The notes: generated from the letters alone by a model not told the origin. Counted from the stretch's first letter, positions 1 through 10,000 are shown. The stretch: 64,000 nt of DNA from Rahnella victoriana (GCF_004330295.1 NZ_SJOJ01000010.1:118749-182748), one strand, 5' to 3'. Translations and numbers: made by a program.

Positions 1-88
1 TCCGCAAATTCTGGTTATTACTAAATACGCACCGGAAGGGTGTGATGAGCCGATCAGTAAATGAAGTGATATCAATCAGGAGCAGTGC

Positions 89-910
89 GTGGACAGAAGC
101 GTGTTTTATATTTCCGACGGTACCGCCATCACGGCTGAGGTGTTAGGCCATGCTGTGCTTTCTCAATTTCCGGTCAACGCGACAACTTACTCGTTGCCCT
201 TTGTAGAAAGTGAAGAACGCGCCAAAGCGGTCTGCCGCCAGATCAATGACATTTATGAAAAAACCGGTGCCCGCCCGCTGGTGTTTTATTCCATCATTTC
301 ACCCAATATCCGCGACATCATTAAAGGCAGTGAAGGCTTTTGTCAGGACATTGTTCAGTCACTGGTTGCGCCCCTGCAAAATGAACTCGGTGTAGATCCG
401 ACCCCCATCGCCAACCGGACTCATGGCCTGACGGCAAGCAACATCAGCAAATATGATGCCCGTATCGCCGCGATTGATTACACACTGGCGCATGACGACG
501 GCATCTCCCTGCGTAATCTCGATCAGGCGCAGGTCATTTTGCTCGGCGTGTCCCGCTGCGGTAAAACGCCCACCAGCCTCTATCTGGCGTTGCAGTTTGG
601 TATCCGTGCCGCTAACTATCCCTTTACCGCCGACGACATGGACAACATCCAGTTACCCGCCGCCTTAAAGCCACATATGCACAAGCTGTTCGGGCTGACG
701 ATTGACCCGGATCGTCTGACGGCAATTCGTCAGGAGCGTGTTGAAAACAGCCGTTATGCCTCTTTACGCCAGTGCCGGATGGAAGTCTCTGAAGTCGAAG
801 CCTTATTTCGCAAGAACCAGATCCGCTACCTCAACAGCACAAATTATTCCGTTGAGGAGATTTCAGCGAAGATCATGGACAGCTTTGGCATGAGCCGACG
901 TATGTTCTGA
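89..910 (+). CDS. ppsR: PEP synthetase regulatory protein (kinase/pyrophosphorylase)
   Basis: A 273-residue bifunctional enzyme that inactivates phosphoenolpyruvate synthase by ADP-dependent threonine phosphorylation and reactivates it by Pi-dependent dephosphorylation (family knowledge). The protein is nearly collinear with E. coli PpsR (YdiA) and shows its P-loop GVSRCGKT at residues 153-160. The start is GTG at 89, preceded by AGGAG at 78-82 with 6 nt spacing; an in-frame stop at 62-64 excludes a longer form. It is followed by aroH after 128 bp, the E. coli order. The partner ppsA would be divergent to the left and lies outside the window. Function is secure from similarity. Confidence 0.96.
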   Translation: MDRSVFYISDGTAITAEVLGHAVLSQFPVNATTYSLPFVESEERAKAVCRQINDIYEKTGARPLVFYSIISPNIRDIIKGSEGFCQDIVQSLVAPLQNELGVDPTPIANRTHGLTASNISKYDARIAAIDYTLAHDDGISLRNLDQAQVILLGVSRCGKTPTSLYLALQFGIRAANYPFTADDMDNIQLPAALKPHMHKLFGLTIDPDRLTAIRQERVENSRYASLRQCRMEVSEVEALFRKNQIRYLNSTNYSVEEISAKIMDSFGMSRRMF

Positions 911-975
911 ATCCTTTTACTGATGTGGATGGCATATCCTGCCAACAGTGGTTGAATTCGTCGGTTTTTGCGTTA

Positions 976-1004
976 TTGTGATCGGCATCACTTCCCGGTA
1001 TTCC
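976..1004 (+). promoter_or_regulatory. Candidate aroH promoter with an overlapping CRP-like palindrome
   Basis: A -35-like TTGTGA (976-981), a 17-bp spacer and a -10-like TATTCC (999-1004) lie upstream of aroH. The palindrome TGTGA-N6-TCACT at 977-992 (core GTGAT-CGGC-ATCAC) overlaps the -35 element and fits the CRP consensus half-sites. No TrpR operator with CTAGT half-sites, as in E. coli aroH, is seen. Motif reading only. Confidence 0.4.
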
Positions 1005-1038
1005 TGCCGCAGAGAAGAAACAAATTTTCGAGAACACG

Positions 1039-2085
1039 ATGTCACAAACAGATGAACTGCGTACGACGCGCATCGACAGCCTGATCACGCCTCAGGCACT
1101 GGCAGACAAATTGCCAATTTCCCCGTCGGTCGCACAACACGTGATGGAATCACGTAAACGGATTGAAAAGATTATCAGTGGTGAAGATCAGCGGTTGCTG
1201 GTCGTTGTCGGTCCCTGCTCTATCCACGATATCGAAGCGGCTATTGATTACGCGGGTAAGCTCAGCGTAATGCGTGAAAAGTATCAGGACCGTCTTGAAA
1301 TCGTCATGCGTACCTACTTTGAAAAGCCACGTACTGTTGTCGGCTGGAAGGGCCTGATCTCAGACCCGGAACTCAACGGGTCTTGCCGGGTTAATGACGG
1401 TATTGAGCTGGCGCGTAAAGTGCTGCTGACCGTCAACCAGATGGGTATCCCGACCGCCACTGAGTTTCTGGATATGGTGATCGGCCAGTATATTGCCGAC
1501 CTCATCAGCTGGGGTGCCATCGGTGCCCGCACCACGGAAAGCCAGATCCATCGCGAAATGGCATCGGCGCTGTCTTGCCCGGTAGGTTTCAAAAACGGGA
1601 CGGATGGCAACACCCGTATCGCCATTGATGCGATCCGGTCTTCACGCACCAGCCATATGTTCCTGTCGCCGGACAAAAATGGTCAGATGACCATTTACCG
1701 CACCGCCGGTAACCCTTACGGGCATGTGATTATGCGTGGAGGTAAAAAGCCGAATTATCATGCGGATGATCTTGAGCAAGCCTGTCTGAATCTGGCGGAA
1801 TTCGATTTACCTCAGCGTCTGGTGGTCGATTTCAGTCATGGCAATTGCCAGAAACAGCACCGCCGTCAGCTGGAAGTGGCAGACGATATTTGCCAGCAAA
1901 TCATCAGCGGTTCGACCGCCGTTGCGGGCATTATGGCGGAAAGCTTCCTGGTTGAAGGCACTCAGCCTATCGTCGCGGGTAAGCCACTGGTTTACGGCAA
2001 ATCGATTACCGATCCTTGCCTGAGCTGGGAAGATACCGAAACCTTGCTGGAGATGCTGGCAAACGCCACCGACAGCCGCTTTTGA
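1039..2085 (+). CDS. aroH: 3-deoxy-7-phosphoheptulonate synthase (DAHP synthase, AroH type)
   Basis: Cytoplasmic first enzyme of the shikimate pathway, condensing PEP and erythrose 4-phosphate to DAHP. The 348 residues match E. coli AroH in length and throughout, with blocks such as GPCSIHD, MRTYFEKPRT, WGAIGARTTESQ and DFSHGNCQKQ. The AroH call rests on the neighbours (ppsR upstream, E. coli order) and the N-terminal MSQTDELRTTRIDSL, very close to E. coli AroH. Trp sensitivity is family knowledge, not visible here. The ATG start follows a purine-rich tract (agagaagaaa) about 20 bp upstream and has only a weak ribosome site. A strong intrinsic terminator follows at 2109. Confidence 0.93.
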   Translation: MSQTDELRTTRIDSLITPQALADKLPISPSVAQHVMESRKRIEKIISGEDQRLLVVVGPCSIHDIEAAIDYAGKLSVMREKYQDRLEIVMRTYFEKPRTVVGWKGLISDPELNGSCRVNDGIELARKVLLTVNQMGIPTATEFLDMVIGQYIADLISWGAIGARTTESQIHREMASALSCPVGFKNGTDGNTRIAIDAIRSSRTSHMFLSPDKNGQMTIYRTAGNPYGHVIMRGGKKPNYHADDLEQACLNLAEFDLPQRLVVDFSHGNCQKQHRRQLEVADDICQQIISGSTAVAGIMAESFLVEGTQPIVAGKPLVYGKSITDPCLSWEDTETLLEMLANATDSRF

Positions 2086-2108
2086 TCACCTCGCTGTAAC
2101 CTGACTGA

Positions 2109-2131
2109 GGGCAACAAATGTTGCCCTTTTT
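2109..2131 (+). terminator. Intrinsic terminator after aroH
   Basis: GGGCAAC / GTTGCCC stem with an AAAT loop followed by a T tract, 24 bp after the aroH stop. Confidence 0.85.
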
Positions 2132-2270
2132 ACTCTCGTCTTATGGCTGACACCCTGTCAGCACTGTTTGTTTCACTTTCTTAAATGCCGCTTCCCCTCT
2201 TAAATGAAGAGGTTATCAGCGAATAATTACATTCCCGCCACAAAAATTTCCTTGATGTGTTCTGGTAATG

Positions 2271-2291
2271 ATTTGATAATGATTATCAAAT
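2271..2291. promoter_or_regulatory. Fur box of the hem operon
   Basis: A perfect 21-bp palindrome with 10-bp arms ATTTGATAAT and ATTATCAAAT around a central G, matching the Fur consensus (GATAATGATAATCATTATC). It lies about 130 bp upstream of hemS, so iron repression of hemSTUV is expected. The remaining part of the 339-bp aroH-hemS gap has no recognisable gene; no hemP-like small ORF was found. Confidence 0.9.
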
Positions 2292-2380
2292 TGATATTAA
2301 TTCCCATTACTATCCATGGATAATCCGGGCTTCTGACCCGAATATTTTTACAAATCATTCACATAACATCGCGAGTTTTT

Positions 2381-2399
2381 ATCCGCGCCCCGCGCGGAT
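2381..2399 (+). other. Leader hairpin just upstream of hemS
   Basis: ATCCGCGC / GCGCGGAT inverted repeat with a 3-nt loop, ending 25 nt before the hemS ATG and including the upstream in-frame ATG at 2398. No T tract follows, so it is not a terminator; a role in translation or mRNA stability is only an inference. Confidence 0.5.
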
Positions 2400-2424
2400 G
2401 ACTTTAGAAAACGAGGAGACAGCA

Positions 2425-3459
2425 ATGCATTCAGTTCACTATCAGGACTATTTACAGGCCAAAGAAGCCAATCCCGGTAAATATGCCCGCGATCTGGCGG
2501 AAATTTTGGGGATCAGCGAAGCGGAATTAACCGCCCTGCGCGTTTCCCACGATGCCTCACGACTGGATGTTGATGCCCGCACGCTCCTCGCTGCGCTGGA
2601 AAATGTCGGTGGCACCAAATCCATTACCCGTAACGACTATGCAGTGCATGAACAACAGGGGCGTTACGAGAACCAACATCTGAACGGCCATGCAGGTCTG
2701 ATCCTTAACCCGCGTGCGCTGGATCTGCGTCTGTTCCTGCAACACTGGCAGCATATTTTCAGCATGTCAGAAACCACGGCCCGTGGTGTGCGTCACAGCA
2801 TTCAGTTCTTCGATGCGCAAGGCGATGCGGTGCATAAAGTCTATAACACTGATGAAACCGATATGGCGGCATGGGACGCGCTGATCGCGCAGTACAAAAG
2901 TGATGTTAACCCGCCGTTGCAGCCTGAAGCCGCGCCGGCAGTACCTGCCCTGAATGCCGCCGATGCCCAGGCTATCGATGCTGACTGGCGCGCAATGACC
3001 GACGTTCATCAGTTCTTCCAGTTATTGAAACGCCATGACATCACCCGTCAGCAGGCTTTCCAGGCTGTCGGTGACGATCTGGCATGGCGTGTCGAAAATG
3101 GTTCGCTGACCCGCTTACTGAACATCGCCAAAGAAGACCAGAATGAAATTATGATTTTCGTCGGTAACCGTGGCTGTGTGCAGATCTTCACCGGGCAGAT
3201 TGAAAAAGTCATGCCGCACGGTGAATGGATTAACGTCTTTAACTCACGCTTCACCCTGCATCTGGTAGAAAGTGCCATTGCACAAAGCTGGATCACCCGT
3301 AAGCCGACCAAAGACGGTTTCGTGACCAGTCTGGAATTGTTCGCTGCCGATGGCACCCAGATCGCGCAACTTTATGGTCAGCGCACCGAAGGCAATCCGG
3401 AGCAAACGCAGTGGCGCGAGCAGCTGGCTCAGCTCAGTCATGAAGGCGTTGCCGCATGA
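2425..3459 (+). CDS. hemS: Hemin-degrading / heme transport protein HemS
   Basis: Cytoplasmic heme-handling protein of the HemS/ChuS/ShuS family, which binds incoming heme and releases or transfers it (family knowledge). The 344-residue product matches Yersinia HemS (about 345 aa) along its length, with the two duplicated HemS domains and blocks such as [26 protein letters not shown] and [16 protein letters not shown]. The ATG at 2425 is preferred over an in-frame ATG at 2398 because GAGGAG sits 9 nt upstream and the family starts there. First gene of hemSTUV: its stop overlaps the hemT start (ATGA). Regulation by the upstream Fur box is expected. Confidence 0.95.
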   Translation: MHSVHYQDYLQAKEANPGKYARDLAEILGISEAELTALRVSHDASRLDVDARTLLAALENVGGTKSITRNDYAVHEQQGRYENQHLNGHAGLILNPRALDLRLFLQHWQHIFSMSETTARGVRHSIQFFDAQGDAVHKVYNTDETDMAAWDALIAQYKSDVNPPLQPEAAPAVPALNAADAQAIDADWRAMTDVHQFFQLLKRHDITRQQAFQAVGDDLAWRVENGSLTRLLNIAKEDQNEIMIFVGNRGCVQIFTGQIEKVMPHGEWINVFNSRFTLHLVESAIAQSWITRKPTKDGFVTSLELFAADGTQIAQLYGQRTEGNPEQTQWREQLAQLSHEGVAA

Positions 3460-4286
3460 AATACACGCTGAAAACACTGATGGCTGCCGCTGTTTTGCTG
3501 GCGGCTCCGGCGTTGCAGGCGGCTGAAAAGCTGATCAGCATCGGTGGCGATGTTACTGAGATTGTCTACGCGCTGGGTGCAGGCAATGAGATGGTCGCCC
3601 GTGACAGCACCAGCCTGCATCCGCAGGCGGTACTGGCGCTGCCGGATGTCGGCTATATGCGCCAACTGAACACGGAAGGCATTCTGTCCATGCACCCTTC
3701 GCTGGTGCTGAGCAGTGAACTGGCTGAGCCTTCGCTGGTATTACAGCAACTGGAGCAAAACGGCGTGAAGGTTGTCCGGGTCCCGGGCACGCCTTCTGCT
3801 GATACCGTGCCGAAAAAAATCGAGGTGATTGCTGCGGCGCTGAGCCGTCAGGCAGAAGGTGACAAACTGATCGCGACGTATCGTGCTCAGATTGCTGCCA
3901 TTCATCACGATGCCCTGCCGGTGAAAATGCTGTTTGTGATGAGTCACGGTGGCATGTCCTCGATGGCGGCCGGTCAGAATACCGCCGCAGATGCGATGAT
4001 CACCTCCGTCGGTGCGCAAAATGCCATGCAGGGTTTCAGCCGTTATCGCCCGCTCTCGCAGGAAGGTGTGATCGCCAGCGCGCCGGATATCATTCTGCTG
4101 ACGTCAGACGGCGTCAAATCACTGGGCGGAATGGATCAGGTGTGGAAGTTACCGGGTGTGGCCATGACGCCTGCGGGCAAAAACAAGCGCGTGCTGGTGC
4201 TGGATGATATGTCATTGCTGGGCTTCGGCCTGCAGACCCCGGCCGTGATGGCGCAGCTTCGTCAGGCAGCGGAACAGCACCCATGA
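3456..4286 (+). CDS. hemT: Periplasmic hemin-binding protein HemT
   Basis: Substrate-binding protein of a heme ABC transporter. Residues 1-22/23 form a Sec signal peptide (hydrophobic [11 protein letters not shown], cleavage near LQA-AEK). The mature part has the type III (BtuF/HemT-like) fold signatures [18 protein letters not shown] and [15 protein letters not shown]. At 276 residues it has the usual HemT/PhuT length. It overlaps hemS by 4 nt at the start and hemU by 4 nt at the end, so translation is likely coupled. It would deliver heme from an outer-membrane receptor to HemUV; that receptor is not encoded nearby. Confidence 0.93.
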   Translation: MKYTLKTLMAAAVLLAAPALQAAEKLISIGGDVTEIVYALGAGNEMVARDSTSLHPQAVLALPDVGYMRQLNTEGILSMHPSLVLSSELAEPSLVLQQLEQNGVKVVRVPGTPSADTVPKKIEVIAAALSRQAEGDKLIATYRAQIAAIHHDALPVKMLFVMSHGGMSSMAAGQNTAADAMITSVGAQNAMQGFSRYRPLSQEGVIASAPDIILLTSDGVKSLGGMDQVWKLPGVAMTPAGKNKRVLVLDDMSLLGFGLQTPAVMAQLRQAAEQHP

Positions 4287-5311
4287 GCAGCATGAGCCCT
4301 CCAATGCCATCACGACGCCGCTCGCCGGTTTGGGCGCTGATCGGCCTCGGCGGTGCTCTGCTGGTACTGGCGGTTCTGGCAACCAATACCGGCGCCATGT
4401 CCCTGTCACTGAGAACCTTGTTCACGCGGCCATTTGATGATGGTTTGTGGCAGGTCTGGCTGACTATCCGCCTGCCAAGAGTGTTACTCGCGGTGGTGGT
4501 CGGGTGTGCGCTGGCCTGTTCCGGCGCAGTAATGCAGGGACTGTTCCGCAATCCGCTGGCGGATCCGGGTTTGCTTGGTATCAGCAGCGGAGCTGCGCTG
4601 GCCGTGGCGCTGACGATTGTCATGCCACTGGCGCTGCCGCCCTTGCTGGCGCTTTACAGCCACATGATCAGCGCATTTATTGGCAGTCTGGCGATTTCCG
4701 CCATTGTCTTTACGCTGAGCCGTTTCGGGCATGGCGGGTTGTCCCGGTTGTTGCTCGCGGGGATTGCCATCAATGCGCTGTGCGGCGCGGCGGTCGGCGT
4801 GCTCACCTATGTCAGTGATGATCAGCAGTTACGCCAGTTCTCTCTCTGGAGCATGGGCAGTCTGGGACAGGCGCAATGGCCTACGCTGGCCGTCGCCGCC
4901 TCGCTGATCCTGCCCGCCTGTGTCGCCGCCATGTTTATGGCCCGCCGCCTGAATATTTTGCAACTGGGTGAGGAGGATGCGCACTATCTGGGCGTCAACG
5001 TCCGTCGCACTCAGTTGCAGTTGCTGTTGCTCAGTGCCCTGCTGGTGGGCGCGGCAGTGGCGGTGTCGGGTGTGATCGGCTTTATCGGTCTGGTGATCCC
5101 TCATCTGTTGCGCATGCGTATCGGCGCGGATCACCGCTGGCTGCTGCCGGGTTCAGCGATGGCGGGTGCCTGTCTGCTGTTGCTGGCCGATACCCTGGCA
5201 CGCACGCTGGTGGCGCCGGCTGAAATGCCGGTGGGATTGCTGACCAGCCTGATCGGCGGTCCATACTTTTTATGGCTGATCCTGCGTTCAGGAGTGCCGC
5301 GCAATGTCTGA
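4283..5311 (+). CDS. hemU: Heme ABC transporter permease HemU
   Basis: Inner-membrane permease of the FecCD/BtuC family, 342 residues with about ten hydrophobic segments. Diagnostic blocks are [44 protein letters not shown] and, near the C terminus, [16 protein letters not shown], the loop that contacts the ATPase. It forms the heme channel with HemV. ATG at 4283 overlaps the hemT stop; a second Met four residues later could also serve. The end overlaps hemV by 8 nt. Substrate assignment to heme rather than B12 or siderophore comes from the hemS/hemT context. Confidence 0.93.
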   Translation: MSSMSPPMPSRRRSPVWALIGLGGALLVLAVLATNTGAMSLSLRTLFTRPFDDGLWQVWLTIRLPRVLLAVVVGCALACSGAVMQGLFRNPLADPGLLGISSGAALAVALTIVMPLALPPLLALYSHMISAFIGSLAISAIVFTLSRFGHGGLSRLLLAGIAINALCGAAVGVLTYVSDDQQLRQFSLWSMGSLGQAQWPTLAVAASLILPACVAAMFMARRLNILQLGEEDAHYLGVNVRRTQLQLLLLSALLVGAAVAVSGVIGFIGLVIPHLLRMRIGADHRWLLPGSAMAGACLLLLADTLARTLVAPAEMPVGLLTSLIGGPYFLWLILRSGVPRNV

Positions 5312-6092
5312 TTTCAGTTCATCAATGCATGCAGAAAACCTCTCCTATTCCGCCGGCGGGCGTCGCCTGATCAATGATGTGTCGCTCAGTCTGCAAAGCG
5401 GCGAAATGGTGGCGCTGATCGGGCCAAACGGTGCCGGAAAATCGACACTGATGCGGATACTGACCGGTTATCTGACGCCGCAGTCAGGCCAGTGCTTGCT
5501 TCTGGGAAAACCCCTCACCGAATGGACCGCGCAGGAACTGGCCCGGACACGCGCCGTTATGCGCCAGAACAACACATTAGCCTTTGGTTTCACGGTGCGG
5601 GAAGTGCTGACGTTGGGGCGCTCACCTCACGGACAGCAAAATATGCAGCGCGCGCTGACGGAAGTGATGGCGCAGACGGACTGCCTGAGTCTCGCTGAAC
5701 GCGATTACCGCCATCTTTCCGGCGGTGAGCAACAACGCGTTCAGCTTGCCCGGGTACTGATCCAGCTGTGGCAGCCTGAGCCCTCGCCGCGCTGGCTGTT
5801 TCTCGATGAGCCGACCTCGGCGCTGGATTTATACCATCAGCAACGTTCATTGCGTCTGCTGCGTCAGTTAACCCGGCAGACGCCACTGACCGTGTGTTGC
5901 GTGCTGCACGATCTGAATCTTGCCGCACTGTATGCTGACCGGATCATTTTGTTGCACAGCGGCAGCGTGGTCGCCAGCGGTACGCCTGCCGAAGTGCTGA
6001 GTGAAGGGATTTTGAGTCGCTGGTATCAGGCCGATCTGAATGTCTGTCCGCATCCGGAAACGGCGCTGCCTCAGGTGTTTTTGCGCCAGTAG
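5304..6092 (+). CDS. hemV: Heme ABC transporter ATP-binding protein HemV
   Basis: ATPase subunit, 262 residues, with Walker [10 protein letters not shown] (40-48), signature LSGGEQQRV, Walker [13 protein letters not shown] and the H-loop LHDLN. It energises the HemU permease. Last gene of the operon, overlapping hemU by 8 nt. A bidirectional terminator follows at 6114. Family features are complete and nothing looks truncated. Confidence 0.94.
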   Translation: MSDFSSSMHAENLSYSAGGRRLINDVSLSLQSGEMVALIGPNGAGKSTLMRILTGYLTPQSGQCLLLGKPLTEWTAQELARTRAVMRQNNTLAFGFTVREVLTLGRSPHGQQNMQRALTEVMAQTDCLSLAERDYRHLSGGEQQRVQLARVLIQLWQPEPSPRWLFLDEPTSALDLYHQQRSLRLLRQLTRQTPLTVCCVLHDLNLAALYADRIILLHSGSVVASGTPAEVLSEGILSRWYQADLNVCPHPETALPQVFLRQ

Positions 6093-6113
6093 ATCCGGCC
6101 CCGGTCAGCGGAA

Positions 6114-6146
6114 ATAAAAAAATGCCACAGCAGATGTGGCATTTTT
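6114..6146. terminator. Bidirectional terminator between hemV and selO
   Basis: AATGCCACA / TGTGGCATT stem with a GCAGA loop, flanked by an A run on the left and a T run on the right, so it can stop both convergent operons. Confidence 0.85.
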
Positions 6147-6150
6147 TATG

Positions 6151-7605
6151 TCAACTTGAGCAGGATATTTCGAGATGTTTTCCCCAGTCCGGCGGCAGCG
6201 CCGCCATCTCGTCATATTGCGGCGCATCGCTGTATGGATCACGCAGCGCCTGATGCAGTTGCGTCAGCACGCTGATGTCATCTTCTTCTGCCCTTTCAAT
6301 GGCTTGCTGCGCCAGATAATTACGCAAAATCACCCGCGGATTGCTCTGTTTCATCGCATCCTGCCGCGTGGCGTCATCCACCTCTTCCGTTTGCAGGCGC
6401 TGGCGATACGCCTGATACCAGCTGTCGAAAGCCGCACGGTCAATGAATTCATCACGCAACGGGGAGGAAGCCTGTTGCTGTTCTGTCTGGCTGAGCAATC
6501 TGAAGGTTTGGGTGAAATCCCGGCCTTCCTTCGCCATCAGACTGAGCAGGCCGGTCAGCAGGTCATTATCCTGTTTGTTCTCGCTAAAGAATCCCAGCTT
6601 GCCGCGCATCAGCGTGCCATAGGCTTTCATCAGTGCCGGTTCATAGGCACCCAGCGCGCTTTGCAACTGTTCCGCAGACATCAGGCCAGAAAGCGTTTGT
6701 GCCAGACGATGCAGGTTCCAGTACGCCACGGCGGGCTGATTATCGTAGCTGTAGCGACCCTGATGATCAGAATGATTACAGATGTAACCCGGCTGATAAT
6801 CATCGAGGAATCCGTAAGGGCCGTAATCAATGGTCAGCCCGAGAATCGACATGTTATCGGTGTTCATCACACCATGAGCAAACCCGACACTCTGCCATTG
6901 CGCAATCAGCCTGGCGGTTCGTTCAACGACATCCGTAAACCATTGCTGATAACGCGAAGCCTCTGCCGGTTCACTTTCCAGTAACTGCGGCCAGTGATGC
7001 GCAATGACATAATCGGCCAGCTGCTTCACCTGATCCGGCTGTTTACGGTAATAAAAATGTTCAAAATGGCCGAAACGGACGTGACTTTCCGCCACACGGA
7101 TCAGCATCGCGCCGCGCTCCGGCTGCTCGCGGAAGACCGGCTGGTCGCTGGTGGCGATCGTCAGTGCGCGGGTGGTCGGTATCGACAGATGATGCAAGGC
7201 TTCGGAAGCCAGAAATTCACGCACCACCGAACGTAATACGGCACGCCCGTCGCCCATCCGCGAATAGGGAGTCAGCCCCGCACCTTTCAGATGCCAGTCC
7301 AGACGCTTTCCGGAAGGCAAAACCTGCTCACCCAGTAAAATGCCGCGCCCGTCACCGAGTTGTCCGGCCCATTGCCCGAACTGATGCCCGCTGTAAACCT
7401 GCGCCAGAGGCAGCATGCCGGGGAATAATGTTTCACCGCACCAGTATCCACGGTGCGCGGTATCGAAAAGCGCGTCTTCCAGTCCCAGTTCCCGCGCCAG
7501 CGGTTCACTGTGATAAAGCAGCCGGGCGCCTTTGAGTGGCGTCGGTTGCAGCGCCGTGTAAAAACCCGGCAACTGGTCAGCATAATGATGTTCAAATTGC
7601 GGCAT
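6151..7605 (-). CDS. selO: Protein adenylyltransferase SelO (YdiU family)
   Basis: A pseudokinase-fold enzyme that transfers AMP from ATP to Ser/Thr/Tyr residues of proteins (family knowledge from SelO). The 484 residues align with E. coli YdiU from end to end. Visible blocks are [67 protein letters not shown] and the C-terminal SCSS, where eukaryotic homologs carry selenocysteine. The ATG is preceded by AAAAAGGGGGATTT, a strong ribosome site. It is convergent with hemV. Confidence 0.95.
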   Translation of the reverse strand: MPQFEHHYADQLPGFYTALQPTPLKGARLLYHSEPLARELGLEDALFDTAHRGYWCGETLFPGMLPLAQVYSGHQFGQWAGQLGDGRGILLGEQVLPSGKRLDWHLKGAGLTPYSRMGDGRAVLRSVVREFLASEALHHLSIPTTRALTIATSDQPVFREQPERGAMLIRVAESHVRFGHFEHFYYRKQPDQVKQLADYVIAHHWPQLLESEPAEASRYQQWFTDVVERTARLIAQWQSVGFAHGVMNTDNMSILGLTIDYGPYGFLDDYQPGYICNHSDHQGRYSYDNQPAVAYWNLHRLAQTLSGLMSAEQLQSALGAYEPALMKAYGTLMRGKLGFFSENKQDNDLLTGLLSLMAKEGRDFTQTFRLLSQTEQQQASSPLRDEFIDRAAFDSWYQAYRQRLQTEEVDDATRQDAMKQSNPRVILRNYLAQQAIERAEEDDISVLTQLHQALRDPYSDAPQYDEMAALPPDWGKHLEISCSS

Positions 7606-7686
7606 AAATCCCCCTTTTTAATAGTGTAGGACTGCAATGCCGCGATTAACACGGACTAACCGCAGGGAGATTAGCGAATGCAGAGG

Positions 7687-7721
7687 CAAAAAATCCCGGT
7701 GCAGCAGGCGCTGACCGGGAT
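7687..7721 (-). terminator. Terminator after rflP
   Basis: On the minus strand ATCCCGGT / ACCGGGAT, with a 13-nt loop, is followed by a T run, 27 bp after the rflP stop. Confidence 0.75.
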
Positions 7722-7747
7722 GTCGTTCTGTATGCGGGTGATGGCAA

Positions 7748-8476
7748 TTAATGAAATTGGGCAGGCCGTACCAGCAGGCGGTCCAGTTCGGCAGGCTCTA
7801 CGCCCGGCCACAGCAGACCTTTTAAGCCCTGAACCTCGGTTCTGCGCAGCGCCTCAAAATAGTCCTGATTATCCAGTCCGTCGACCACCACGTTGCGGCA
7901 AAACCGGTTAACGTTTCGGATCAGAGACGGCATTACGATAGTAAAATTTTCACCTTCGCAAAGCTGCCAGAACAGGTTTTTATCCAGCTTCACCCACTGG
8001 AACAGATGATCAAAAATCGGTGCCATGGTGATATTGCCTGAACCAAAATTGTCCAGCCATAAAGGGAAATGCTGCTTCAGGGCGATAAGTTGTGGGTTAT
8101 TTCTGCCTTCAGCAAGACGTGGAAAAGATTCACTCAGATTAAGATGAATGAAGGTATGAGCCTTAAGAGCATTGCGAAGCCCGTCATCTTCCAGCAACAA
8201 CGCCACCTGTTTTTCCTCAACGGCGATATTCAATATGACCTGATTATCGTTAAACCATTGAGCATGCTCATCCGCCCAACACTGTTGCTCAGTGAGAAAG
8301 CGCAGTAATTGCTGGCGGGTCAACAAGTTGAGCACCAGTTCCGTGGGCATGACTAACTTACTGTCTGTGCTGGAGAAGCGGCAAATGAGTTCAACCGCCA
8401 GTAATTTCCCCCCGACCGAGTAGATCGGCTGGCACAGGTAGCTGCTGTTAAAGGCCGTATCGAATTGTATTTTCAT
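7748..8476 (-). CDS. rflP: Degenerate EAL-domain protein, anti-FlhDC factor RflP (YdiV)
   Basis: A 242-residue EAL-fold protein lacking phosphodiesterase signatures: EAL is replaced by ELI (VELICRF), DDFGTG by DNFGSG, and KID by KLD. This matches YdiV/RflP, which binds FlhD and targets FlhDC rather than cleaving c-di-GMP (family knowledge). Position between selO and the nlpC side is the same as E. coli ydiV. The ATG at 8476 (MKIQFD) fits the E. coli start (MKIF); a longer frame to a TTG at 8533 exists but has no family support and would run through a promoter-like TTGATA-17-TCAATA. No good Shine-Dalgarno precedes the ATG. The gap to lplA is 510 bp. Confidence 0.85.
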   Translation of the reverse strand: MKIQFDTAFNSSYLCQPIYSVGGKLLAVELICRFSSTDSKLVMPTELVLNLLTRQQLLRFLTEQQCWADEHAQWFNDNQVILNIAVEEKQVALLLEDDGLRNALKAHTFIHLNLSESFPRLAEGRNNPQLIALKQHFPLWLDNFGSGNITMAPIFDHLFQWVKLDKNLFWQLCEGENFTIVMPSLIRNVNRFCRNVVVDGLDNQDYFEALRRTEVQGLKGLLWPGVEPAELDRLLVRPAQFH

Positions 8477-8986
8477 TTTTGTCCAAAACGTCAACGGCAC
8501 TGCGTATTGATTAATAACTTTTTTGACTATCAATCAGATCATCATGATGCCGGAGCCCCGAGGCATAACCGAAACGTTAGAGAAATTGATATCAAGAAAG
8601 AGCTTGTCCGGTTGTAAATGTGCTGCACAGACCACGCGAACGGCTGCGAAATCAAATGTTTTTAATTGTGCGTTTCCCCTTAACACCTTCTTTTTGAGGG
8701 TTATGTCAGCAGATACAGGGGTTTCAGACTAATCTTATCGTCAGCCATGAAAACGCGCAACTTGCACGGTGAACGCTGTCAGACTTATTTCAACAAGAAT
8801 TCCGCTCAGAATTTGTGCTAACGCACAATAAAGCATGTCACTGAATATTTTAGCTAATGGTTATAGTGGCTTATGAAATATTGCGCAAGCCACACTGCGT
8901 ACAATGTGGCTTTTTCGGACTAATGGGTTATTTTTCTAACACGATAATAAATCGAAGTTTATTTGCGTTATGTCTGCACGGGACCA
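8477..8986. other. 510-bp intergenic region, no gene seen; holds an orphan plus-strand terminator
   Basis: Between the rflP start and the lplA end no convincing ORF exists. It contains a TTGTGC/GCACAA hairpin at 8813-8828 (loop TAAC) and, at 8889-8915, a plus-strand intrinsic terminator. Both flanking genes are on the minus strand, so the terminator has no assigned transcript. Confidence 0.6.
8889..8915 (+). terminator. Intrinsic terminator on the plus strand with no upstream gene
   Basis: AGCCACA / TGTGGCT stem with a 10-nt loop followed by a T run on the plus strand. On the minus strand no T run follows, so it does not serve lplA. Confidence 0.65.
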
Positions 8987-10000
8987 CTACTGCACACAAC
9001 GCACCAGCCAGTTTTGCAGTTCGGCGAGTTCTGCCCGCATCGACGGGTACTGCGCCATGACGTTCTGGCAGGTCAGAGCCACATCCTGCGCATGGTAGCG
9101 CGTTCCCGCCAGCGCATCGGCCAGGGCCAGCAACGGTGCCGGATTCAGGCTGTCAGTGAAAATCTGTGCGCGGCTGATATTGCCTTTCTCCACATCAAAG
9201 TGAATATCCACACCGCCCCAGACAAAACGCTCATTCAGCAGATGGCTGAAAGCCGGTGCCTTACCGAAATTCCATTCCCAGCTACTTTGTTTGGCAAACC
9301 GCTCAGGGAATCCGGGAATGTCCGGGTAAACATCCGGTGAGATGATTTCAGGTTCAACGCGCGCACCGTACCAGTCAAAGAAAGCCGAGGTGACGGCTTC
9401 GCAAATTTGCTCGTGGTTGATCTCCGGGACAAATTCGCTGAGATTGGCCACCCGTGAGCGCACCGAGGTAATGCCTTTCGCCTGTAATTTTTTCACATCG
9501 GGATTGAGATAATTTGCCAGACGGCTGAGATCGGCATTGAGCAGCAGCGTGCCATGATGAAATCCCCGGTCAGCCGTTTCACGGTACGCCGAGCCGGAGA
9601 TTTTCCGCTCACCTTCCGCAGTCTGTACCACCAGATCGTTGCGGCCTGAGGCGCTGGCCTGAATACCGAGCGAGTTTAATGCGTTCAGGATAATGCCGGT
9701 GGAGACGCTTTTATCGTATTCCGGCTTGCCTGCCATAAATGTAAAGCAGGTATTGCCCAGATCGTGGAAAACCGCCCCGCCGCCGCTGCTGCGGCGCGCC
9801 AGCCGGATGCCGTCTTCTTCCATCCGGCGGGTGTTGCATTCTTTCCACGGGTTTTGCGCCTGCCCGATCACCACAGTTTCAGCATTACGCCAGAGGAATA
9901 ACACCCGCTGCGTGGTCATCTCGCGAAAGATGCAGTCTTCCACCGCCAGATTGAACCAGGGATCATAAGAGTCGGAAAGTAATAGTCTGAGAGGTTTCAT
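8987..10000 (-). CDS. lplA: Lipoate-protein ligase A
   Basis: Activates free lipoate with ATP and attaches it to E2 and H-protein lipoyl domains. The 337 residues match E. coli LplA (338) with [15 protein letters not shown] (lipoate/AMP loop), the lysine region KISGSAYR, and the C-terminal LplA domain. ATG at 10000 agrees with the family start. In E. coli lplA is elsewhere (near ytjB), so its position between rflP and nlpC is a local difference. No clear terminator follows. Confidence 0.95.
   Translation of the reverse strand: MKPLRLLLSDSYDPWFNLAVEDCIFREMTTQRVLFLWRNAETVVIGQAQNPWKECNTRRMEEDGIRLARRSSGGGAVFHDLGNTCFTFMAGKPEYDKSVSTGIILNALNSLGIQASASGRNDLVVQTAEGERKISGSAYRETADRGFHHGTLLLNADLSRLANYLNPDVKKLQAKGITSVRSRVANLSEFVPEINHEQICEAVTSAFFDWYGARVEPEIISPDVYPDIPGFPERFAKQSSWEWNFGKAPAFSHLLNERFVWGGVDIHFDVEKGNISRAQIFTDSLNPAPLLALADALAGTRYHAQDVALTCQNVMAQYPSMRAELAELQNWLVRCVQ

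Noticed and set aside
2..64. Open 20-codon frame ending in TGA at the left edge (PQILVITKYAPEGCDEPISK)
   Set aside because: Too short to call; could be the end of a CDS but an open frame of this length occurs often by chance, and the ppsA-ppsR region is normally divergent and non-coding here.
6175..6984. 269-codon plus-strand frame inside selO
   Set aside because: Antisense shadow of selO.
8476..8533. Longer rflP from a TTG start at 8533
   Set aside because: Only a TTG, no ribosome site, overlaps a promoter-like element; E. coli YdiV starts at the later Met.
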